Origin: Tillandsia leiboldiana
Taxonomy: Eukaryota; Streptophyta; Magnoliopsida; Poales; Bromeliaceae
Direction: 5' to 3'
Assembly: GCA_029204045.2 (NCBI GenBank)
Contig: JAQNDB010000479.1
Location: 1-64,000, forward strand
Length of the DNA stretch: 64,000 nucleotides
The notes under the pieces were generated by a model that was not told where the DNA came from, did no database searches, and saw only the letters and a program-made list of their open reading frames with translations. Position 1 is the first letter of the stretch. The number at the start of each line of letters is the position of its first letter. The position numbers and the translations under genes were made by a program. Positions 21,831 to 31,502 of this stretch are shown here, one piece after another.

Positions 21831-23246
21831 CATCTCATGTCTCTCCTCCTTTTTGTCAATAAAAAAGCCAAAACAGAAAATGTGGGGAGGATAGTTCAAC
21901 TGTAATGAAAACAAAAGAAAAGAAAAACTTGCAAAAGAACTTGTTAAAAAAAACTGAAACTCATATCTTCAAATTTCAATCAGATTCAGAGTCTTCTGAG
22001 CTACTACAGCCTAGCTTTGCGAAAATCTTTTTCACCAACTTGGTCAAAGATTTGTATTTCTTTTTCAACTCTAGTTGGGTGGCTATGATTTGTTGAAGGT
22101 CCGAAGAAATCCGACCTTGCTCAATAGAAATCCGCTCCTGCTCAGATGATAGTCTTTGTTGTTCCCGATAGATTGAAGTAACAGAGGCTTCATCCTCCGA
22201 GGTTTCAAAAAGTCCTGGTCCTGAAGCTGTTGCTTGTTGAGTTGTTGTTGCTGGTTGTGCTGTTGCTGCTGCTGCTGCTGTTGCCGTTGTTGGTCGAGAG
22301 GAGGTCGAAGGTCACTTGCTCCGAGGTGGGGTCGGTGTCTCATCCGGTTGGCGAGGGAGTGACTTCACAATTATTGAGTCATTGATTGTTCCCAAACTAT
22401 GCACATATGTTGACGAGCGAATGTCTACGTCAAGTTTCCTTAAAATTCGCATAATGATCATTGGGAATGGAAGTCGCTCCGTAGGATGTGCATGCTCCAC
22501 ATACCGCGACATCCTTGACCAGATAAGATATGGAATATTGATGTTCAAACCCCGAGCAGCGCTAGATGTCCTAAAAGATACAAATATAGCATCCTATCCC
22601 AATGCAAAACCTTCGTTTGCATGTTCGGCATTATATTGTAACAAACAATGAAATTAAGAAAACGGTATTCAGGTTCAAGTTCTTTAGAAAATACCGAATT
22701 TCCAGCCGAGCGTGTGTCCGGCATGCATATGCCATCCACCACAGTCCTCCACACAATAGATGTCATAATCTGACCCTTCATATAATGAACCCCGTCCAAT
22801 TGAACATTCATTCCAAGTACCTCTCCAATCAACTGAGGTGTGACTTTGATCTTTTTGTTTCAGACCGCAGTGTGAAATTCCATTGGTCCGCCTTCTTGTC
22901 CTTGAAGTTGGTGAGCACATGTGCAAAAAGTTCTGACAAGATGCAAACAATATCTAGTAGTCTCTAGAAACTTGCAAATTTGTGAAAAATCGGCTCGATC
23001 AAACAGAATTCCAAAAGCTTTAGACTGTTCCTGGAGAGCCGCGACATTTACATGTCGTTCTCCAATACACTCTCGGTTTTCAAAATCCTTCATCCTCTCA
23101 GAAGTGATATGAACAAACTCTTGCGGAGGTGGCTCACTAGCAAGTGGCTCCTCGATCTCAATTTCACGTGATCTCCCTCTTTTCCGTGCAACACTTTTCA
23201 TCTTCATTGAAATCGGTTCCATAGGGGCTTTCCCTTTTTCTGCAGC
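21831..23246 (-). pseudogene. Sirevirus env-like gene remnant (different copy)
   Basis: The minus strand is homologous to 31342-32720 of the full Sirevirus. It keeps a lysine/arginine-rich region, MKDFENRECIGERHVNVAAL, PQLIGEVLGMN, VDGICMPDTRS, FSKELEPEYRFLNFIV, YVEHAHPTERLPFPMIIMRI and VHSLGTINDSI. A polyglutamine tract (about 22240-22280) and a C-terminal coiled coil follow (YREQQRLSSEQERISIEQ), then the acidic end GCSSSEDSES before the stop at about 21980. Several frame breaks are present (for example near 22860 and 22550). The N-terminus is cut by the LTR inserted at 23247. The role of env-like ORFs in Sireviruses is not established. This copy is clearly diverged from the one at 31503-32958 and so is a separate, older insertion. 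Confidence 0.82.
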
Positions 23247-23571
23247 TATGGTGACCCCGATCCCCGTGTAGCTTCTCCCATGAACCGTGGTGTAGAACAC
23301 CTAGTGTTGGTGTGTCTGGCCCATAGTGCCTCAAAGGGATGCCACAGATGGACCCTGTGTGATATCCACAGCTGGATTGGCCTTCGGCTGCATTCGCCGA
23401 ATTTTCGAAATGGTTTTGGGCCAAACAGAGGTTGGATTTGGATTCAGCGTGGAAAAACGCTTGAAAACGGCTATTTGCTTGTCTGACTCTGAGTCCGGAT
23501 GCCCAAAAACAGACTCCCAGAAGTTTTCGCTGAATTTCGGTGCATGGGAGGGGCCGTTGACCGCCGGCTGC

Positions 23572-23945
23572 CACGTGGCGGCCTGTTATTGGCCGGTCCG
23601 CAGCACTCGGTCCACAGAGGGGCGTGGCTGGGTGCACGAACCCGGCGCATGGACACGTGGCGCCGCCTGATTGGCGGGCTCTTGATGCGCAGTCTACCCA
23701 ATTGGCGGGGCGGTGCATAGACCAGGGCGGGGGACGCGTGGCAGCCCCCGGTTGGTCGCTGCACGCGGCGCGGTCCACGGAACCCGAATTAGGGTGCGTG
23801 GACCCGGTGCACGGGACACGTGTCGGCGTGCCATTAGCGGGCTCACAAGGCGTGGCGCACGGGGGCGCGTGCGTGGCAGGCGGCCAGAGCGGCGCCTACC
23901 CGCACGTGTGACCGCGACTGGGGCAGGACACGTGGCACGCTGCCA
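23572..23945 (+). promoter_or_regulatory. Tandem G-box/CCAAT promoter units (about 80 bp)
   Basis: CACGTG-type cores at about 23572, 23654, 23734, 23817 and 23929 are spaced 80-83 bp, with the last 112 bp away. They alternate with ATTGG and GCGGTCCAC motifs. The array ends about 290 bp before the TATA box. It is homologous to 17745-17990. Confidence 0.72.
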
Positions 23946-25561
23946 CTAGCTGGCGCCACCTACCCGTTTGACCGGGTAGGTGCCAAGCGGCGACAGCTCG
24001 CGCGCCCCGCACAGCTGTTTGCTGTGCGGGACACGCGTCGGGCCCCGGGAGGGCCACGTGGCGGCTCCCGGTACGCCCCGCACAGCTGTTTGCCGTGCGG
24101 GTGACGTGGTGGCTCCAGGACGTTTTGGGCGCAACCGGGCGGTGCAGTGTTCCGCAGGTTTCGGGCGCCCGAAACCTGGTCCTGCGCCCAAAAGTGGGGA
24201 CCTTTTCGGTATTTTCTGAATTGTTTCCTGGGGCCTATAAATAGCCCGAGCCCGTTTCACCTTGGACTTTTTAGCATTTCTGGGCTTTTTTTCACTGCGA
24301 TTTCTTCAGAGGAGTTCATCCCCGAGTTGTGCTGCACCGATCTGCAGAGTTTGGAGATTTTACGTGGCACGGTTTTCGAGATTCCTTTTTTCTTGGCGCG
24401 TCGCGACATTCTTTCGCCGGTGTTTCTTCCGTCGTGTTTCGGTGCGCGAGCTCCCCCGGCCTACTCCGACCACCTTTTCGAGCGATTCCTTCGCCGTTGG
24501 ATCCGCGATAGGTAGGGCTACGATCTTGGTATTTTCAACATTTCCTCGTTTCGCACTTTTCGAGGAGTTCTTCCATGCTTACTGGGACATTGGTCTTCTG
24601 TGAGGATTTGTGAGGACAGCAGTTGATTTGAGGAGATCTCCGCGCTCGAGCGTCGGATCGAGACGAGCCTTTGCACTTTTTGCATCTACTCGACGCGAGG
24701 ATTATCATAGTATTTTTCTTGGATTTTTCCGAGACCTTTCGAGAGGTATAGTTTTCTCCCTTCATCTGTGCTTGGGATTACAGTTGTGTGGTTATGAGGT
24801 TTTGCGCACTTGTGTTGTGGAATTTGTAACTTGGCCTACGGTGCTCGGAATTGGGCGTGCAGGTACCCATTTCGAAGGTCTCGACGTGAGGATCGCTGTG
24901 GTATTTTGATTGGAATTTTTGGAGTTTGCTTTACATGTGAAAATTTCACATTAAGAGGACTATTCCCAGCAGAATTGTAAAACTTGGATTTTATGGAATT
25001 AAGTGTAACTTTGGGTTGTATTTTTGTACCCAGGAAGTATTGAACACTGTTCCTGTATTCTTGGATTGGTGGGTGAACAGAGATAGCTGTTTCTGGGTAT
25101 TCTCAGCTGTACGACTCCGAACAGTTAGCACCTTCAGGTGGGTGGCTTCGCTTTCAGGATCTATGGACTGTGCACTAATTCTATTGATATAGAATCATGC
25201 ATGATAGTGATTGGACTTGGTAGCATGCTAGAATGTGAATGTTAATATTCTTTGTATTTATCTAATGATCGTATGATCTCTTCTGCTTCCTACCACCTGT
25301 TAAATATTTGTTATCTTGGAACCGGACCTAGCACCCCCGTCATATGTTGCATGTGTAACCAGACCAGTAGAAAACCCTCACTTGGGCTAGGGTTATTTAT
25401 GTTTAGACATCCACACATTATGTTTCATTCCTGGACTTAGTGTTATACTCGCCCGGGTAGTGGGCCGAGCGGTCGGGACTTCTTTTTAGTGTGGGATGCA
25501 TTTGCACTCATGCTTGGTAGCAGAGTGGAGTCTGGTAGATGTAGTGGATCGCTTGTCTGTA

Positions 25562-26310
25562 CCGGGAACCGTTTGGGGTAAACGGTGGTCCCGGGAGATC
25601 TTGCTTTCCCCTGTTTGGGTTGTCGCCACTGTGTTAGTGGCAGTAGTGTACCAGTGTTAGCAAGACGTAGAACCCAGAACCCTTTTCGACATACACATGA
25701 TTTTAGTCTACCAATGTTTTCTTCCAAGCATCGAAGGGCGGCTGGAGTCTGTTCTTGTTTGATTTGGACAAAGGCATCAGCCCTTCGGGGTTTGGGTAAA
25801 ATACTTGTTTTGTAACTGTTTTTTCTAAAAGAACTAAAAATTGTTAAGAAAATGGGTTTCTCCTCAAATCAAGATAGTTTTTCTAAAAGGGAGCTGAGTG
25901 AAAATGGTTTTCAATAACAATTGTCACATTTTTCCTGTAAATCTCCCCACTCGAAAGGATTCGAGTGGTCTGGGTTCTAGGGGTCGTTCCTTTGTCGGGA
26001 CGAAAGCCACGGGGGCCGAGCCTGGAACCTGTTCTTGTTTGATAGGGTTGTAGGTGTAGGTCTCCCGGAACTTTCGGGCCCTGTTGGTGTCTTCTGCGTG
26101 TTGTACCGAGATTGTTGTGTTCCCGAACTATAAGGGGGTCGGAAACTTCGATAGGCGGAGCCTAGAGTCTGTTCTTGTTTGATAGGGTTCTAAGCACCGG
26201 CCTATCGGGTTTCCGAACCCTTATGGTGTCGGTCTTTCCTGTGAGTTTAGCGTTCTGTTGTGGGAGCCGTCTGGTGAACGGTGGCCCTAGCTGTGTGGTT
26301 TTCCAGCCTG
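25562..26310 (+). other. Largest covarying stem-loop array (H1, H3 x3, H2)
   Basis: H1 at 25562-25594 has CCGGGA/TCCCGG outer and CCGTTT/AAACGG inner arms. H3 copies: 25731-25739 with 25780-25788 (TCGAAGGGC/GCCCTTCGG); about 25999-26080 (CGAAAG/CTTTCG outer, CGGGGG/CTCCCG inner); and 26130-26224, where CGATAGGC/GCCTATCG is extended by GGAAAC/GTTTCC and further to about 25 pairs. All loops hold CTGTTCTTGTTTGATW. H1 and a weak H2 follow at 26262-26308. It lies downstream of the LTR TATA box, so it would be in the transcript. I recognise no known RNA family. Confidence 0.72.
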
Positions 26311-27149
26311 TGAGTGAGCGTTGGTGTTGTTAGTCGATCTTGTTGATCGTGGTTTGGACTATAGCCTGCATGAGCCATATTGAGCTCGACAGAGATACGC
26401 AGATACTTTCCTCGGTGGGGTCGCGCCCCTCGAGTGCCACTCGAGAGTTGGGCCTGTTACTTGCTATCGCGACTTGTCGACGCAGTCCCTCTGGCTGGCC
26501 CAGTTTTGGCAGTCACGGACACCCTACGGTAGACCCGTCCTGTTGAGGATGTGCGGCAGTAGGTGGGCGCAGGTTTGACTGGACCCTATGCGGTAGTCAG
26601 TGTAGATTCGGTGATTGTACTTTGGGAGTTAGTAGATGCATCATGTTTCCATCTGTTCCACTCCTTGAGCATCTAGATAGAGGCATAGTAGCTGTAGAGT
26701 TACTTTTCCAGCCCTTTCATTTCAGTTTTATATTGTTACTTTATGCCTCTAGTAGACTTAGTGGGCAGACCGTGGGGCTTGTTGGCGGCACCCACTGAGA
26801 ACTACTTGGGACGTAGTTCTCACACCCGTCGTGGTGTCTTTTCCTACAGGGACTTCTACTCCTGTTCCTGCTGCTCCAGTTGCTAATCCGGCTGATCGAG
26901 GTGAGGGAGTCGCGAGATAGATCCCTACCAGTCGTCGTCGTCCAGAGAGTAGATGTACCCCTTTACTTTTTGAGAGTTCTTGTTGAGAGACTTTTGTAGT
27001 GAGGTATAGAGTTATACTTTTTATTTTACTGCTTGAGAGATTTATGTGTTTTGGGGAGGATTTTGAGTTGTATATATTTTATTTCTAGTAGTTTACTTTC
27101 AGCTCTGATATCTGTATAGTATAGTTGATCTTTTGCAGGTTAGTCGCTT

Positions 27150-27177
27150 CGTCTATACGGGGCTTCCCGTATGGGCG
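27150..27177 (+). other. U5 hairpin of the TATGG-family LTR
   Basis: CGTCTATACGGG and CCCGTATGGGCG pair around loop GCTT. It is equivalent to 20561-20588 with one loop change. Confidence 0.85.
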
Positions 27178-27525
27178 GCGGATCTGTTGGCGAGCCCGGG
27201 TCGCTGTTTTGACGCCGGGTGTAAAGTACCGGATTTTCGGCACATAAATAAATGTAGATAAAGGTGGTATAAAATACTAGTGTTATGAAAGTTAGGGAAG
27301 TATAGAATACCGGATTTCCTGCGCGGGCAGTGGGCGCGCGCGCCTGGTGCGCGCCCACCCGTGGGGTGGACCGCCACATGGCGGTTCCCTCTTGGTGGGT
27401 GCCACGGACCGGGTACAATGAACCCTCCTACGTCCTTTTCTTCTTCTTCTTCTTTTCTTCCTCTTTTCTTCCTCCTCCGAACCGAGTACCAATTTCTCCT
27501 TCTCCATTTTCTTCTCCAACCGAGC

Positions 27526-27530
<5 letters not shown>

Positions 27531-27560
<30 letters not shown>
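27531..27560 (+). repeat. (GA)15 microsatellite after a pyrimidine-rich tract
   Basis: Fifteen GA units follow CT-rich sequence at 27435-27480. Imperfect equivalents lie at about 46214-46243 and 63388-63414. The tract precedes the hairpin array and resembles a plant core-promoter Y-patch/GA region; that role is inferred. Confidence 0.85.
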
Positions 27561-27565
<5 letters not shown>

Positions 27566-27789
27566 GGGATTTCGTGGGTAGGAGCGCGCGATGCGTTCCC
27601 AAGAGCCGATGGGCGGCGCGACTGTACGAGATAACGTTATTTTTACGGTATTTTTGGGCACAGTTTTTATGCCTCCTTTGAGTTTAGATTTGACCCCATT
27701 ACCGTATTGCGTGTTAGGAATCGGGTTATACTGCGCCGTCTTGCTGTGCGGACTGTCGGGGACAATTTTGGCGCGTCTCGTTTTGCGTG

Positions 27790-28500
27790 CCAGTTGTGGA
27801 AGAAATGCACCGTTTTGCGTGCGGATTCGGCAAAAATGCGCAGTTTTGGACGCAAACTCGGAAAACGCGCACCGTTTTACGAGCAAAGTCTAATATTTTG
27901 CATCCATTTGCGTGAAGGACAAGAAAAAATATGCACCGTTTTGCGTGCAACCCGACAATAAGGCGTGCACCGTTTTGCGTGCAGATTTGAGGTACGTGCA
28001 CCATTTCGCGTGCAACTTGTGTTATCGCGCACCGTTTTACGTGCAAAGTCTAATATTTTGCATCGATTTGCGTGCAGGACAAGAAAAATGTGCACCGTTT
28101 TGCATGCAACCCGACAGTGAGGCGTGCACCGTTTTGCGTGCAGATTTGAGGTACGTGCACTGTTTTCGGTGCCGATCGTGTTGTCGCGCACCGTTTTGCG
28201 TGGCGACCCTAATATTATGCATCGTTTTTCGTACAGGGTTAGAAAAACCTGCACCATTTTGCGTGCAACCCTACAGTAGACCGTGCATCGTTTTGCGTGC
28301 AGATTCGAGGTACGTGCACCGTTTTGCGTGCCGGTTGATTTAACGCGCAACATTTTGCGTGTAGACTGAAATGACGTGCACCGTTTTGCGTGCGGGTTTT
28401 TAGTGATGTGCATCGTTTTGCGTGCAGGTTTGGTAGACGTGCACCATTTTGCGTGCAGACTCGAGGGAGGTGCACTGTTTTGCGTGAAAGCTCGAGGGAA
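27790..28500 (+). repeat. Hairpin-unit array with 160-bp higher-order period (LARD LTR)
   Basis: About 20 units of 31-34 bp each carry GCACCGTTTTGCGTGC or a close variant, whose GCAC/GTGC arms can pair. The variable halves recur every 160 bp: AAAGTCTAATATTTTG is at 27885 and 28045, with a decayed copy near 28205. So five-unit blocks were duplicated. The core is stop-free in six frames. The long minus frame across it (28767-27877) is therefore not evidence for a protein. Confidence 0.88.
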
Positions 28501-28520
28501 CAAGTGGAATCGCGCGAAGA

Positions 28521-28548
28521 CCAATTGCAAGTGTCTACAAGCAATTGG
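28521..28548 (+). other. 28-nt stem-loop closing the LARD hairpin array
   Basis: CCAATTGC (28521-28528) and GCAATTGG (28541-28548) pair around a 12-nt loop nearly identical to that at 4596-4623 in a different LTR family. Confidence 0.85.
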
Positions 28549-28879
28549 GTACACTACAAGATGGGGAATTCTACCGAAATTGGGTGACCTCTGCCCTTGC
28601 TCCTTTGCTTTTCGATTCGAAGCATGATAGTAGCCTGTTAGAGGCGTTAGGTAATTATGATTTTGATTTCCTGTGTAGATGGATTCTGATGAAAGAGTGC
28701 AACTATTGGTTGCCAGAGATAGAGGAATAGATGTGCATGTGCAAATGGACACAGTGAAAAAGTGCAACTGTTGGTTGCCAAAGATATATGATGATTATGC
28801 ATGCGTAGAGGTAATTACTATTTGATGAATGAAATGAAAATGACTCCATGCATGAAAAAGGATTAGCAATTATGATTGT

Positions 28880-29491
28880 GATCATGTTAGGGTGTAACCC
28901 TAGGAATCACGTGACATAAGGGAACAACAATTGTTGGTAGTAGGACTAGGAGAAAACCTAGTTTAGGGGTTTGACGAGTGACATCGAACTAGGAGTTATC
29001 CTAGGATTGGACGAGTGGCATTGTCTTCGGGGATAACCTAAGGACACTGGATAGAGTGATCAACATAGAGTCAAGGAACTCTAGGATGAGTATGACATGG
29101 AACTTAGGTAAAGGGGACCTAAGGTGAACTAGTGATCAACATAGAGTCAAGGAACTCTAGGATGAGTATGACATGGAACTTAGGTAAAAGGAACCTAAGG
29201 TGATCCAGAGGAGTTTAAACTCACAGACAGAAAATTAGAGTCAGTGTAACTCTAAATTAATAATGGAACAGGATAATAGAGTTAAGTTAACTCTAGGATT
29301 CAGTAAGGAATCACGAAAATGGAAAAGTGGATCAAGTGTGGAGACATGAAAGGGAAAACAGGAAATTAGAGTCAGTATAACTCAAAGATAAAGGTGGAAC
29401 AGGAGATTAGAGTCAGCGTAACTCTAAGATAAAAGTGGAACAGAAAATTAGAGTCAGTGTAACTCTAAGTTAAAAGTGGAACCGGAAAATA
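28880..29491 (+). repeat. Second hairpin cluster: CTAGG and TTAGAGT palindromic repeats
   Basis: Many short inverted repeats follow one another: CTAGGA-GTTA-TCCTAG near 28990, TAGAGT-N6-ACTCTA at about 29067 and 29143, CTTAGGT-N7-ACCTAAG, TAGAGTTA-AGT-TAACTCTA near 29278, and repeated TTAGAGT-N7-ACTCTAA (29358-29470, about 42-bp period). A 76-bp tandem duplication begins at 29058 and 29134. No ORF is supported. The Sirevirus inserted inside the last unit. Confidence 0.8.
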
Positions 29492-29496
29492 GAGTT

Positions 29497-30774
29497 TGTT
29501 GGGTTATATGTAATATAGATCTAAATAGGGGAAAAAACACCTAGAGGGGGGTGAATAGGTGTAAACGTATAAACACTCAAAAATCGTTGCGATAAAAACC
29601 CAATGCGGAAATAAAAATAACACGCAAGATTTTTACGTGGAAAACTCCATCACCGGAGTAAAAAACCACGGGACCGATAACACGGCGAAATCCACTAGAA
29701 TTAAAACATGTACAAGGTGATTTACCGTGCACACTTACGACTCAACCTTTTCCATACGCTCCTAGAGGATCTTCTCCGCTCGCTCCACGACGCTTCTCGA
29801 ATCCACGATCTGCGCCCAACGCCGAATCCACGGCGTCCAACGTCGAATCCACGACGTCCGACCGAATCCACGGTCTTCACCCAATAGCACCCTTCGAATC
29901 CACGAATGTGCCTCGCTCCGAATCCACGAGAGCGGTTGAACCTTGAATTCACAAGGACACGCGAATCCACGCGCCGATTTTGGGGTAAATCGTTGTTTTT
30001 GGGTGGTGATGATCCGCCGAATACTTAGATCAAAGATAGATCGGAAATACCATCTAAGTATTCATTAGTTTGATTCAACTCAAGATATGAGTATGAAAAC
30101 CTAGAATCAAACTAATCAATATAGACGAAGAAACATAGAGTATTATCTAATGATTTCCTTTCTTCTCTATATGTGGATCTTAGGCCGTATAGAATGATAT
30201 TTGATTATGACGGCTCTATCTGTGTTAACCCTAGAAAAAGAGTCATAGGGTCTATTTATAGGTTAGAAACATTTGGAAGGAGATAAGAATCAAAAACCTA
30301 ACATTTCTGGAATTTTGACGGACGGCGATCCGGATCGGATTTGGGCGATCCGGATTGCAGTAGCAAGAAAGACGGTTTCCAGAAAAACAATCGTTCGGGA
30401 TCCGGATCGGAATGCCTGATCCGGATCGTTCATACAATTCAGAAAACTCAACGTTCGGGATCCGGATCGTGAGATGCTGCGATCCGGATTGAAGTAATGT
30501 ATGAAACAACAACCTTCGGGATCCGGATCGCTGGCTCTGATCCGGATCCTGAACATGTCCGAACACCAGTTTTTGATTTTTATGCAATTAAAAATTTTCC
30601 AGGTGTTTCTACACTACAAGAAGTATTCGGATCACCAAGAATCTTTAGTTAAACATACCTGATCCTTTTGAATTCTTCTTTCTTGAGATTGAGTTAAATG
30701 ATCCAACCTTCTTCACCTTCAATCTTCAAGACTTGAACCTTTCACGAAACTATGCCAACTCAAATTCCGTAACA
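29497..30774 (-). repeat. Sirevirus A 3' LTR
   Basis: Minus strand TGTTACGG...ACCCAACA, 1278 bp. It contains eight GATCCGGAT(C/T) palindromic sites at 30327-30548, upstream (in element sense) of a TATA box TATAAATA at complement 30253-30260. Confidence 0.93.
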
Positions 30775-30786
30775 ATCTCCCCCTTT
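30775..30786 (-). promoter_or_regulatory. Sirevirus A polypurine tract
   Basis: Minus strand AAAGGGGGAGAT directly precedes the LTR start TGTTACGG. A related motif (AAAAAGGGGGAGAG) is at 31342-31355 and another (GAGGGGGAGTC) at about 34183-34193. Repeated polypurine motifs are a known Sirevirus trait. Confidence 0.88.
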
Positions 30787-31502
30787 GGCGGTTTCGTGAC
30801 AAAACACATATCCACTAAAGAAAATTCAAAAAGATATTTTTGTTGCTATCACCATACAACAAAAATTTACAATGGAGATCCAAAAATTTAAAAACATGAG
30901 ATAAACTCCTAAAATAGACTCTAGACTTAGACATCTGTACTCTCTGCACAAAGAAATCATTCTTGACAAAAAGAGATCGTTAGATACCTCAAGAGTATTT
31001 AGCATTCAAAACCTAACAGAGATAGAGTTTATGCTCACCATGACATTGAGTAATTCAGATATGTAATAAGATCACAATCAAACATTGACATATCTTCTAA
31101 ACAATAAAATTCCAAATGTCATAACTTTGCTTTGTTAGTAATCATACAACTTGTTAGTAATAATACATGTCCAAATAGTTAGTCGAATAGTTAGTAGGAA
31201 CATGCAACAAATCACAAGATAAAAACCAAAGTTGTGATACTTACCCTTCACCAAAGTCAAAGTTGAAGTGATACTTACCTTGATGTTCACACATTCACAT
31301 CATCATTGTTCAATCATTGTTCAAGTTCTCTCTAAACTCTCTCCCCCTTTTTGTCACAAACAAAGCCAAAATTACAAAAATGGAGAGAATGGTTAACAAT
31401 TCAAGTTTGACAACTAAAAACTAAAACTAAAACTTAAAGACCTGCACAAAAGAAAGATTAAACATATGCATAATAAACATAAATTGGAAGGATATGAATC
31501 AT

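Larger units (their letters stand above)
23247..27219 (+). repeat. LTR of the TATGG family, interrupted near its 3' end
   Basis: It starts TATGGTGACCCCGATCC like the LTR at 17424 and is preceded by GCAGC (23242-23246), the presumed left TSD. It contains a U3 promoter array, a TATA box (CCTATAAATAG near 24234), the conserved GGACCTAGCACC segment (about 25325), stem-loop arrays (25562-26310) and a U5 hairpin (27150-27177). It reads to ...GACGCCGGG where the LARD LTR begins at 27220. By comparison with related LTRs only about 7 bp (ending GTGACA) should remain after the insertion, beyond this window. Whether it is solo or part of a full element cannot be seen. Confidence 0.85.

Noticed and set aside
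27790..28500. CRISPR-like repeat/spacer pattern (16-bp core with variable 15-bp spacing)
   Set aside because: The 'spacers' recur every 160 bp, the core varies, and the array lies inside a plant LTR. It is a tandem repeat of hairpin units, not a CRISPR array.
27877..28767. 296-codon minus-strand ORF with repeated HAKRC/ARKTVH residues
   Set aside because: The repeat core is stop-free in all six frames, and the same array gives equally long ORFs in other frames. There is no domain or codon evidence.
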